Assembly (NCBI GenBank): GCA_903885605.1 | Contig: CAISJD010000049.1 | Span: 1 to 64,000 of the forward strand | DNA from: an uncultured Chthonomonas sp. | GTDB taxonomy: Bacteria > Armatimonadota > Chthonomonadetes > Chthonomonadales > CAJBBX01 | Reading direction: 5' to 3' | Length of the DNA: 64,000 nucleotides | Part shown: piece after piece, positions 44,258 to 53,153 of the stretch | How the letters are laid out: each line of letters starts with the position of its first letter | Numbering within the stretch: position 1 is the first letter of the stretch | Translations under genes and position numbers: made by a program | The notes under the pieces: generated by a model | What the model was told of the DNA's origin: nothing | Seen by the model: only the letters and a program-made list of their open reading frames with translations | The model's database searches: none

Positions 44258-46366
44258 ATGACCCAGCCCATGGATGAGATCCGAGACCGATGCAAAGCCG
44301 CGTGGATCGGCGCCGCCATGGGCGGGTCGCTGGCGGCCGCAACCGACGGCGAAGAGGAGATCCAGCCCCTGCCGGAAAGCCCCTCGCCGCTGATCGCCGC
44401 CCACGCCTCCGCCTGCGTCGATGCCATGCGGCTCAACCTGCGGGCGCTGGAGGCGGCTCAGGAGCCACCCAGCCCGGCGGCGCTGGCCGAGGCCCGGCTG
44501 GAGGGGCTCGCCTACCGATGGGATGCCTTCGGCGCGGCGCGGAGCAACCTGCTGCGCGGACTGCGGCCACCGGCGTCGGGCCACTTCTGGAACCCCTGCG
44601 CCAACGGCGTGGCCGCCGCGGGAAGGGCCGCCCTCTGGGGCATGGTCGCTCCGGGAGCGCCACAGACCGCCGCCTGGCTGGCCCGGCGCGACGCAGGCAT
44701 CGACCACGCAGGTCAGGGCGTCGAGGCCGCGGGCGCGGCTGCCATGATGGTCTCTCTGGCCATGATGGGCGCAGATCTGCTGACCTCCATGCGCTTCGCC
44801 GTCGATGCGCTGCCGCCGGCATCGCGGGTTCGGCTCGGCTTGCGGCTGGGACTGGCGGCAGGGCCCGCCGAGGGCTCCCTGGCCACTGCCCGAGGCGCCC
44901 TGCTGCAGGGCATGGGCGAGGCCGACCTGGCCGACGCGGGCATCAGCCTCGGCTTCGTGGCGCTGGGCCTCAGCCGCCCCGGCGGTCCCGCCGCGCAACT
45001 GGCGACGGTCGTGGCCCTGGCCCGCGCCGCCATGCCCAACGGCGTGCTGGCCGGAGCGCTGCTGGGCGCATCGCTGGGGATGGCGGGCCTCCCCGCCGAG
45101 TGGGTCGCTTCGCTGGGCGAGGCCTTGCCCGTGGGCTGGGGCCTCCGCTCCGATGGCGACGGCCACTCTCCGGACGGGCTGGCCGACCGGTGCGTCGCTG
45201 TGGCGGCTGTACCGCCGGCGCCTTCGGCGCGAGGAGGTGAGGAGGCGACGGCTGAGGCCGCCGCGCCCGAGCCGGAACCCGAGCCCGTGGCGCCCATCTT
45301 GCCTGACATCGCCGAAGCGCCGCTTGCCGAGGCCGAGCCGGAGGTAGCGCCTGTGGCCGATGCGGGCGTCGAACCGCCCGTCGACCCGCCTGTCGAGCCG
45401 GCTACGGTGGAAGCCGTCGCGCCTGCCGCCGAGCCTGAGGCGCCGCCGGTCGTGGCCGTCCCGCCGGCGTTCGCCCTGCCTGCGCTGGACCCCGGCTTTG
45501 CCGCCACGCACCCGGAAGAGGTTGGGACGGCGTCGATCTACCGGGCCGGCGAGTTCGAGATCGCGGCCGACTTCGGCGAGCGCGGTCCTGCGCTCTATCC
45601 GGGCGTGCCGGCCACGGTTATGCTGGAGGTGCGGAACCGGTCGGAGCAGCGCTTTGCGGGGTCCATCGCGCTGACCGCGCCCGCGGGCTGGGAGGTCCAC
45701 GTTCCCGGCGCGCAGGGCGCCCGGCAGGAGCTGCCCCCCGGCCGCGCCGCCCGGCTGGGCTTCGTTCTGCGAGCGCCGGCCACGGCCGCCATGCCGCCGG
45801 TGAACTCCCTCACGCTCACCCTCACGCCCGACGGAGGCGAACCCCGCACGTGCGCCGTGGCCGCGCCGGCAGGAGCCTGCTGGTGGGCCGTGGGCGCGCT
45901 CCCTTCGCCGCTGCGCGAGGGCTACGAGAAGCGCTACGAGGTGGAGGACAAGCAGGGGCTGGAGGAGACCTACCTGAGCCGGGCGGGCGGCCTGGTCGGT
46001 TGGGCCCGGCTGCAGGTCCCCGGCTCCGAACTGCCGCTGGAAGAGGCCTTCTTCAAGGGCGCGCCGGGCGTCGCCTATGCGCGGGTGGTGCTGCGCGTTC
46101 CCGCGGCGGTCGACACGCGGCTGGTGGTCCATACCAACGACGGCGCGAAGGTCTGGGTGGCGGGCCGCCTCGTCTTCCAGGTCCACAGCCATCAGGCCTG
46201 CCGGCCCAGCTGGTCGGGCGGGCCCGGCGCGAGCCTGAAGCTACCCGCGGGCGACACGCCCATGCTCGTGAAGGCCGTGCGGTGCGACGAACCCTACCGC
46301 CTGGCCCTCATGTTCCTCGGACCCGACGGCGACCCGCTGACGCCGCTGGCAACCGCGCAATGGTAA
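44258..46366 (+). CDS. Degenerate ADP-ribosylglycohydrolase-like N-terminal domain fused to Pro/Ala/Glu-rich linker, NEW3-like domain and C-terminal beta domain
   Basis: 'APQTAAWLARRDAGIDHAGQGVEAAGAAAMMVSLAMMGAD' matches the ADP-ribosylglycohydrolase core; 'LYPGVPATVMLEVRNRSEQRFAGSIALTAPAGWEVHVPGAQGARQELPPGRAARLGFVLRAPA' resembles NEW3. Confidence 0.6.
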   Translation: MTQPMDEIRDRCKAAWIGAAMGGSLAAATDGEEEIQPLPESPSPLIAAHASACVDAMRLNLRALEAAQEPPSPAALAEARLEGLAYRWDAFGAARSNLLRGLRPPASGHFWNPCANGVAAAGRAALWGMVAPGAPQTAAWLARRDAGIDHAGQGVEAAGAAAMMVSLAMMGADLLTSMRFAVDALPPASRVRLGLRLGLAAGPAEGSLATARGALLQGMGEADLADAGISLGFVALGLSRPGGPAAQLATVVALARAAMPNGVLAGALLGASLGMAGLPAEWVASLGEALPVGWGLRSDGDGHSPDGLADRCVAVAAVPPAPSARGGEEATAEAAAPEPEPEPVAPILPDIAEAPLAEAEPEVAPVADAGVEPPVDPPVEPATVEAVAPAAEPEAPPVVAVPPAFALPALDPGFAATHPEEVGTASIYRAGEFEIAADFGERGPALYPGVPATVMLEVRNRSEQRFAGSIALTAPAGWEVHVPGAQGARQELPPGRAARLGFVLRAPATAAMPPVNSLTLTLTPDGGEPRTCAVAAPAGACWWAVGALPSPLREGYEKRYEVEDKQGLEETYLSRAGGLVGWARLQVPGSELPLEEAFFKGAPGVAYARVVLRVPAAVDTRLVVHTNDGAKVWVAGRLVFQVHSHQACRPSWSGGPGASLKLPAGDTPMLVKAVRCDEPYRLALMFLGPDGDPLTPLATAQW

Positions 46367-46444
46367 CACGATGACAGGCGCCGCGCACGTTGCCGCGACG
46401 CCCCAACAACGGGCCGGACGGTACGGCCATCTGGAGGAGACTGC

Positions 46445-47749
46445 ATGGACAACGAACAGGGCCTGAGCCGCCGCGACCTGGTAGCCGGCGCCCTTCGGAC
46501 CGGCGCGGGCGCCGCGCTTTTCAGCATCGTGCCCGCCTCCGCCCTGGGGCTCGGCGGCCGACCCGCGCCCAGCAACCGGATCGTCATGGGCTGCATCGGT
46601 ATGGGCGGCCAGGGCAACAGCAACATGGGCGGCTTCTTGGGGCAGGGCGACACCCAGGTGGTGGCTGTCTGCGACGTGGACCGGAACCACCTCAACGGTG
46701 CCCGCGACACCGTGAACCGCCACTACAACAACCAGGGCTGCAGCGCCTACGCCGACTTTCGCGAACTGCTGGCGCGCAAGGACCTGGATGCCATCTCGCT
46801 GGCCACGCCGGACCACTGGCATGCCATCCCCGCCATCGCGGCACTGAACGCCGGCTACGATGTGTACGGCGAGAAGCCCATCTCCCACTGCCTACTTGAG
46901 GGCCGCGACATGGCCGACGCCCAGAAGCGGAACGGCCGCATCTGGCAGACCGGAAGCTGGCAGCGATCACAGGGCCACTTCCGCACCGCCTGCGAACTCG
47001 TCCGCAACGGGCGCATCGGCAAGGTCGTCCGCATCGAGGTGGGCCTGCCCACCGGCGGCGGCTGCGGTCCCACGCAGTTCAAGGATGCGCCGCCGGAGCT
47101 GGACTACAACTTCTGGGTGGGCCCCTCCCGCTGGGCGCCCTACTGCGATCAGCGCACGCACTGGAACTGGCGTTGGCAGCTCGACTACGGCGGCGGCCAG
47201 ATGATGGACTGGATCGGCCACCACGGCGATATCGCCCACTGGGGCATGGGCTGGGACAACACCGGCCCGGTGGAGATCGAGGGCGCGGGCCAGTACCCCG
47301 ATCAGGGCATCTGGGATGCGGCCACCACCTACTACTTCGTCTGCAAGTACAAGGGCGGCGTCGAGATGCACCTGGCCAACGGCGGCAACAAGGGCATCCG
47401 CGGCGGCACGCGGTGGATCGGCGAGAACGGCAACTGGGTCTGGGTCGACCGCGGCGGGCTTGAGGCCCAGCCGAAGTCGCTGCTGCAGGAGCGGATCGGG
47501 CCCGACGAGACCAACCTCTTCCGAAGCCCCGGCCACCACCGCGAGTTCCTCGACTGCGTGAAGAGCCGACAGCAGACCATCACGCCCGCCGAGACCGCGC
47601 ACCGATCGGCCTCCATCGGCCACCTGGGCCAGATCGCCATGCTGCTGGGCCGCAAGCTCAAGTTCGACCCGGTGGCCGAGCGCTTCCAGAACGACGCCAC
47701 AGCGAACCGCATGCTCCGCACCCCCATGCGCTCGCCGTGGCGGCTGTAG
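46445..47749 (+). CDS. Gfo/Idh/MocA family oxidoreductase with Tat-like signal
   Basis: 'LSRRDLVAGALRTGAGAALFSIVPASALG', 'IVMGCIGMGGQGNSNMGGFL', 'DAISLATPDHWHAIPAIAALNAGYDVYGEKPISH'. Confidence 0.94.
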   Translation: MDNEQGLSRRDLVAGALRTGAGAALFSIVPASALGLGGRPAPSNRIVMGCIGMGGQGNSNMGGFLGQGDTQVVAVCDVDRNHLNGARDTVNRHYNNQGCSAYADFRELLARKDLDAISLATPDHWHAIPAIAALNAGYDVYGEKPISHCLLEGRDMADAQKRNGRIWQTGSWQRSQGHFRTACELVRNGRIGKVVRIEVGLPTGGGCGPTQFKDAPPELDYNFWVGPSRWAPYCDQRTHWNWRWQLDYGGGQMMDWIGHHGDIAHWGMGWDNTGPVEIEGAGQYPDQGIWDAATTYYFVCKYKGGVEMHLANGGNKGIRGGTRWIGENGNWVWVDRGGLEAQPKSLLQERIGPDETNLFRSPGHHREFLDCVKSRQQTITPAETAHRSASIGHLGQIAMLLGRKLKFDPVAERFQNDATANRMLRTPMRSPWRL

Positions 47750-47779
47750 GCGGACAGAGCGATGAGAAGGAGACATGAG

Positions 47780-49795
47780 ATGACCCGAGCGATCCATATC
47801 GCTTGCGCCGCCGCAGCCATGGCCGCCCTGACGTCCGCCGCATGGGCTCAGAACGATCCCTACGCCGGCCTGGCCCGGTACGACGGTCAGAACCGCACCG
47901 CCCTGGCCGCCATCGAGAAGTCCGTGAAGGCCGCCCAGGGCAAGCCCGCCCAGGCGGCCGCCATCGAGGCCAAGCTGGCCGCCCTGCTGAAGGACCCGTC
48001 GGCCGAGTTCGCGGGCAAGCAGGAGGCGTGCCGCATCCTCTGGATGGTCGGCACCGCGCGCTCCGTGCCCGCGCTGGCCTCGCTGCTGCCTGACGAGAAG
48101 CTGGGCGACGCCGCCCGCTACGCCCTGGAGCGCTGCCCGGCGCCTGAGGCGGGAGCGGCGCTGCGCACCGGCCTGGCCAAGCTGAAGGGTCCGGCGCTGA
48201 TCGGCGTGATCAACTCGGTCGGCAACCGCCAGGACCCGTTGGCCGTCGGCGCACTCACCGGACTGGCCAAGGGCGCCGATGCCGGCGTCGCACAGGCCTC
48301 GGTGGCAGCCCTCGCTAGGATCGCCACGCCGCAGGCCGCCGTAGCGCTGAACGCACTGCCCGCCAAGGGGTTGCCCGGCTGGCACGGCATGGTCGCCGCC
48401 GCCCGGACAGCGCTCGCCGGCAAGCAGCCGAAGGTCGGCCTGGCGCTGGCATCCCGGGTGCTGGCCTCGAAGTCGGCTCCCGAGCCGGTCCGCGGCGAGG
48501 CCCTCCGGCTGCTGGCCGGGTCCGGCGCGCCGGAGGGGCTGGCGGCGGCGCTGGCCGCCCTCAAGGGACCGTCGCCCTACCTCCAGATCATCGCCGCCGA
48601 GTTGGCCGCCACGGTGCGCCGGCCCGACGCGGTGAAGCGCTACGCGGCCGCCGTGGCGACGGCCACGCCTGAGACCGCCGCCGCGTTGCTGACCGCCCTG
48701 GGGACCCGAGGGGATGGCGCTGCCGCGAATGTTGCGCTGGCCCAGCTGAAGTCATCGGACCAGGCCGTGCGCACCGCCGCCATCCGCGCCGCCGTCTTGC
48801 TCGATCCCGAGCGAGCGGCTACCCCGGTGGCCGAACTGGCCGCCAGGGGCTCCGGCGACGACAAGCGGATGGCGACGGAGTGGCTTCGCCAGGCCAAGGG
48901 CGCCGCGGCCGCCGATGCCATCGACAAGCTGGCGGGCTCGGGCGCCGCCGAGGTGAAGGGAGCGCTGGCCGGCATCATCGCCGAGCGGGACGGGCCGCGC
49001 GCGGTCCCGATGCTAATGGCGAACGCCAAGGGGCCTGACGCGGGCGCCGCCGTGGCTGCGCTCCGGGCGCTGGCGCCGATCGCCTCCGCCGGGCAGCTGC
49101 CGGGTCTGGTAGGCATCGTCACCGCCGCGCAGGACGACGATGTCCGACAGAGCGCACACGACGCGCTGGCAGCGGCTGCCGGCCGCACCCCCGACCATGA
49201 GGCCGCGCTGGCGCCGATCCTGTCGGCTGTGGGAGGGGCGTCGTCGCAGGCCAAGGGTGCGCTGCTCAGCGTCATGGCCGACATCGGCGGTTCCGCTGCC
49301 CTGGCTGAGCTCACCAAGGGCGCGGCCTCGTCCGACGCCGAGGTGCGCCGAGCCGCCGTAGTGGCGCTGGCCGATCGCTGGAGCGGGTCCGACGCCTTGC
49401 CGACGCTGCTCGGGCTCGCGAAGTCCGAGGAGGGCCGGTCGCTCCGGGTGCGTGCCCTGCGCGGCTGCATCCGCCTGATCGGCGAGAAGAAGGTCGACGC
49501 CGCGGAGCGCGTGGCCGACCTGGCCCAGGCCTACGCCATGGCCGAGCGGCCCGACGAGAAGAAGATGGCTCTGGGCGTCCTGGCGGGCTGCCGCACGGCT
49601 GCCGCCATGGACGTTGCGGCGGAGGCGCTGGACAATGAGGAGCTCTTCGCCGAGGCGGCAGACACGGTGATCAAGCTGGCGTCCGGTAACGGCGCCGTCA
49701 GCGGTCCCGCCACGCGCGCCGCGCTGGAGAAGATCGTCGCGAAGGCGCAGGATGGCGGCATTCGGGACCGCGCACGCAAGCTGATCCAGCCGTAG
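47780..49795 (+). CDS. Secreted HEAT-repeat protein (long alpha-solenoid)
   Basis: Signal peptide 'IHIACAAAAMAALTSAAWAQ'; many HEAT-type Ala/Leu-rich helical repeats across 650 aa. Confidence 0.85.
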   Translation: MTRAIHIACAAAAMAALTSAAWAQNDPYAGLARYDGQNRTALAAIEKSVKAAQGKPAQAAAIEAKLAALLKDPSAEFAGKQEACRILWMVGTARSVPALASLLPDEKLGDAARYALERCPAPEAGAALRTGLAKLKGPALIGVINSVGNRQDPLAVGALTGLAKGADAGVAQASVAALARIATPQAAVALNALPAKGLPGWHGMVAAARTALAGKQPKVGLALASRVLASKSAPEPVRGEALRLLAGSGAPEGLAAALAALKGPSPYLQIIAAELAATVRRPDAVKRYAAAVATATPETAAALLTALGTRGDGAAANVALAQLKSSDQAVRTAAIRAAVLLDPERAATPVAELAARGSGDDKRMATEWLRQAKGAAAADAIDKLAGSGAAEVKGALAGIIAERDGPRAVPMLMANAKGPDAGAAVAALRALAPIASAGQLPGLVGIVTAAQDDDVRQSAHDALAAAAGRTPDHEAALAPILSAVGGASSQAKGALLSVMADIGGSAALAELTKGAASSDAEVRRAAVVALADRWSGSDALPTLLGLAKSEEGRSLRVRALRGCIRLIGEKKVDAAERVADLAQAYAMAERPDEKKMALGVLAGCRTAAAMDVAAEALDNEELFAEAADTVIKLASGNGAVSGPATRAALEKIVAKAQDGGIRDRARKLIQP

Positions 49796-49855
49796 TCTCG
49801 GCAAACGGCCGGGCAGGCGAGGGGCTCTGCGCTCCCGCCTGCCCGGCCGGCTCCC

Positions 49856-50902
49856 TCAGCCCCCTACCCCGGTCGCCGCCGCCCCTCGGACCCGCTCGAT
49901 GACCGCCTTGACCAGGCCTGTCAGGGTCGTCGGGTCGGTCTCGGGGACGATGGCCTTGGGGCAGGCGTACCAGCCCTGCACGATCCACCGCGTGGGGCGC
50001 CCGCCGGCCTTCATGTAGGTATCCACCATGGCCAGCGTCTCGGTGGCGAAGAGGGCGTCCGAGGTGCCGCCGCCGCGCTCGGAGTTAACGATCAGGTTCA
50101 CCTCCAGCCCCTCGGAACGGCACCTGTCCTCGTAGGATCGCACGCGTTTGAGCCAGTTCACGCTGGTGGCGGGCTTCAGGTTCACCGAGAAGCGCTCGCC
50201 GATCAGGTAGTCGTAGGGATTGTCGATGGTCACGCCGGCCAGCGGGATGCCCGCCGCGCGCAGCTTGCTCGCCACCATGCGGTGCGCGTCGTCGTACTCG
50301 CCGTAGTCCTGCCGCTTCGGCCCTCGGGCGTGGTAGGAGACGTCGCCCAGGTAGCCCCAGTTGGGGAAATTGGTCAGGTGCCAGAAGCGCATCTCGGGAT
50401 GGGCCTTATGGAAGGCGCGGACCGATCGCACGACCTGGTCTGCGGCCGCCTCCATGGAGACGAAGCACTTGCCGTCCTTGCGGTTGTCAGGGAAGAGGAG
50501 GCGGCGGACCGGTCCGTCCAGGTCGAGGTAGTCCACCTTGCCTCCGGCGGCATACCAGTGGTCGATGGCGCCGAGCTCGGAGCGCGCCGACCACTCGCCG
50601 TTGGTCTCATCCATGGGCCCGAAGTCCAGACAACAGCCCAGTTCGACCGCCACCTTCAGCCTGTGGGCCTTCACCATCTTCACCAGCCGCTGCAGCACGC
50701 CGGGCTTGTTCTCGTAGAGCAGCCCCACATAGAGCTTGATCCCGGCGATCCCGCGCAGCACGGTAGGCCACTCGGCCTGCTTCAGCAGCTCCTCGGCCGA
50801 AGCGGTGCAGAGCCAGACCTCAGGCCGGTAGGGCTTGGCCCGAGGCGCCGCCTGGGCGCAAGCCGACGCCGCGAGGAGGGCGGCCAGTGCAATCCATCGC
50901 AT
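49856..50902 (-). CDS. Secreted hypothetical protein, TIM-barrel glycosidase-like
   Basis: Signal peptide 'MRWIALAALLAASACAQA'; 'VDYLDLDGPVRRLLFP', 'MRFWHLTNFPNWGYLGD', 'RWIVQGWYACPKAIVPETDPTTLTGLVKAVI'. Confidence 0.65.
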   Translation of the reverse strand: MRWIALAALLAASACAQAAPRAKPYRPEVWLCTASAEELLKQAEWPTVLRGIAGIKLYVGLLYENKPGVLQRLVKMVKAHRLKVAVELGCCLDFGPMDETNGEWSARSELGAIDHWYAAGGKVDYLDLDGPVRRLLFPDNRKDGKCFVSMEAAADQVVRSVRAFHKAHPEMRFWHLTNFPNWGYLGDVSYHARGPKRQDYGEYDDAHRMVASKLRAAGIPLAGVTIDNPYDYLIGERFSVNLKPATSVNWLKRVRSYEDRCRSEGLEVNLIVNSERGGGTSDALFATETLAMVDTYMKAGGRPTRWIVQGWYACPKAIVPETDPTTLTGLVKAVIERVRGAAATGVGG

Positions 50903-51040
50903 GGGTCATCTCCGTTCGCCCGGCGCCGTCGGGGCGCCTCGGGCTCATCGTGCCCAGTGTACTATAAGAGACGCAATCGGCCGCAGGCACGGCGCTCGAC
51001 TAGCGGCGGGGGCCAGGGGCCTTGACCAAGCGGCTGGTGT

Positions 51041-51070
51041 CGGGGTCCTTCCGCTCCGCGTCAGGACGAC
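51041..51070. repeat. Dispersed 30-bp repeat copy (cggggtccttccgctccgcgtcaggacgac), includes the stop codon of the neighbouring minus-strand gene
   Basis: 28/30 identical to 33611-33640. Confidence 0.75.
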
Positions 51071-53142
51071 GGCGACGGCGGATGGCGGCCTGCCCTGCTC
51101 CCTTCGCCAACCTCTCCTCGCCTCAGCGCCTCCCCATGACCGCCAGGCGCGGTCAGGGCGTGGAGGCGGGCGTAGACGGCCGGGTCGTCGGCCACGCCGC
51201 CGAAGTGGAACGGGTGGCGCTGGTTCACCTTCTCGGCCATGAGGCCCCACGAGGCCCCCGCCATAACGCAGGCCGACAGGGCCTCGGCGCCGGCCTCGCC
51301 CACCTTGTCGTCCTCATTGCAGACGATGGGCTTGCCGTAGCGCCGTAGGGCCGCCACCTTGTGGGTGATGGCCGACGTGGGCGTGCCGTTGAGGTGGATG
51401 AGGATGAAGTCCGACGCCGCCGCCACCGGTTCGGCCTGTGCGCCGTCGCCCTGCCCGCTGGTGGAGACGAGGAGGCCCGGGCAGGCGGCGCGCGCGGCCT
51501 GCATCAGTTCGACCTGCCCGTCCGCCGAACGGAGGATCGGGTGGTCGAAGCCGCCATGGCCGTACTCGTTGGCGATCTCCAGCAGCACGTTGCCGCTCCC
51601 GAGGCGCTTGAGCCGGCCGGCGACCTCGACGACGGCGCGGCGCACGGCGGCCTCGTCGCGGAGGCGCTGATCCTGCCGCTGGTAGAAGCAGCCGAGGATG
51701 ACCACCGCTCCGGCACGGTCGCAGGCCGCGATGACGCGCTCCACGCGGCGCAGGTACTCGGGACGTAACGCGCCGTCGGGCTCATAGGCGGAGTTGCGGG
51801 CGCCCTCGTAGCCCGGAGCGCCGCCCTGCAGGTTGAGCGTGAAGGCACGGACGCCGCCGGCCACGTACTCCGGGATGCGGGATATGAAGGCGTCGGTCTT
51901 GGTCTCGGCCTCTCGCTCCCAACCGCGCCTGTTGCGGTCCTCGAAGGTGGCGTTCACCATCCGCACGTTGAGCAGGAGCCCTTGGGCCGGGGCGCCGGGG
52001 CAGGTCGTCGCGCCGTTGATCCGCCATTGACCGCCCTGGATCGAGACGTGCGTGCGCGGCGGCGCGGCGGGCTTGGCGACCGGGCCCACCACGGACTGCG
52101 CGATGAGCCGCGCGGCCTGGTTGGCCCGCGTGTTGGGGTTGGCGGGCGAGTCGTCGTGGTCGCGCACGTCGGCGTCGTTCCAGCTGACGATGAGGTCCAG
52201 GCTCGGCACGATCCAGAGGTTGCGGACGCCGCCGTGGCCCGAGGCGAGTATCAGGTCGGGCGGCAGGTCGCGGTAGAGGCGTCGGCCTGCGGCGTCGATG
52301 CGGTTGATCCACCAGTTGAAGCTGTAGCAGCCCGGCCCGGTGGGGGTCTGGTCCTTGCCTCCGCCCAGGGAGCGCTGGCCGGGCAGCATCGGCGCCTCGA
52401 CGCCGCCCGTGCGGGGCAGTGCGGCCGGCACCGGGCTCTCGAGCGACATCCGGAGCAGCGACGGCCGCAGCAGCTGCTTGCCCTGCCACTTGCCGCCGCG
52501 CAGGATGAAGAGGCCGAACCGGGCGAAGTCGCGCACCGACAGAGCCAGCCGCCCGAGGCGGTCGCTCCTGCCGAAGGCATCGAAGGTGCAGCGGTCCTCA
52601 AAGCCCAGGGGCTCTGACAGCCGACGCTGAAGCGCCTCGTCGGCCGGCCCGGTGAAGACCTTGCCCATGAGCGTATCGAAGTAGAGGGCCAGGGCGCTGT
52701 CGTTGTAGGCCCAGGCGGCGCCGGGCGCCTCGGCCAGCCCGTAGCCCGAGGTCTGTGATGCCAGATGCCTCCAGGTGATGCGTGCGTCCTTGCCGGCGTT
52801 GAGTGCGCGCAGCCCTGGCTCGAAGTCGGCCACCGGCGCGTCGACGCCGCGTAGCTTGCCCTCCTGCACGGCCATGAGCAGCAGCGTGCTGATGACGGGC
52901 TTCACGGCGGAGGCGACGTCGGCGCTCTGTGACTGGTCGCCCCAGGCATAGGCCATGGCGCCGCCTCGCACCACGCATCCGCGCCCGCCGACCAGGTCGC
53001 GGAGGGCGTCGAGTTTCGCGCGGCTCAGGCCCAACTCCTCGGGGCTTCGCCATGCCCAGCCCTTGCCGGGCCAGACCGGCGCGCCGGCCGCAGGGCGGAG
53101 GCAGGCCAGGGCGGCTAGAAACACCATCGCGGCAGCTCGCAT
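51061..53142 (-). CDS. Fusion: class C beta-lactamase-like serine hydrolase (N-term) + cellulase/GH5-like TIM-barrel domain (C-term), secreted
   Basis: SxxK 'ASAVKPVISTLLLMAVQEGKL', 'ITWRHLASQTSGYG', 'AWAYNDSALALYFDTLMGKVF', then 'VERVIAACDRAGAVVILGCFYQRQDQRL', 'GSGNVLLEIANEYGHGGFDHPIL', 'GKPIVCNEDDKVGEAGAEAL'. Confidence 0.8.
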   Translation of the reverse strand: MRAAAMVFLAALACLRPAAGAPVWPGKGWAWRSPEELGLSRAKLDALRDLVGGRGCVVRGGAMAYAWGDQSQSADVASAVKPVISTLLLMAVQEGKLRGVDAPVADFEPGLRALNAGKDARITWRHLASQTSGYGLAEAPGAAWAYNDSALALYFDTLMGKVFTGPADEALQRRLSEPLGFEDRCTFDAFGRSDRLGRLALSVRDFARFGLFILRGGKWQGKQLLRPSLLRMSLESPVPAALPRTGGVEAPMLPGQRSLGGGKDQTPTGPGCYSFNWWINRIDAAGRRLYRDLPPDLILASGHGGVRNLWIVPSLDLIVSWNDADVRDHDDSPANPNTRANQAARLIAQSVVGPVAKPAAPPRTHVSIQGGQWRINGATTCPGAPAQGLLLNVRMVNATFEDRNRRGWEREAETKTDAFISRIPEYVAGGVRAFTLNLQGGAPGYEGARNSAYEPDGALRPEYLRRVERVIAACDRAGAVVILGCFYQRQDQRLRDEAAVRRAVVEVAGRLKRLGSGNVLLEIANEYGHGGFDHPILRSADGQVELMQAARAACPGLLVSTSGQGDGAQAEPVAAASDFILIHLNGTPTSAITHKVAALRRYGKPIVCNEDDKVGEAGAEALSACVMAGASWGLMAEKVNQRHPFHFGGVADDPAVYARLHALTAPGGHGEALRRGEVGEGSRAGRHPPSPSS

Positions 53143-53153
53143 GGCCTACGGCC

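Noticed and set aside
43940-46192. 750-aa minus-strand ORF
   Set aside because: Antisense to MFS and ARH-NEW3 genes; Arg/Gly/His-rich shadow.
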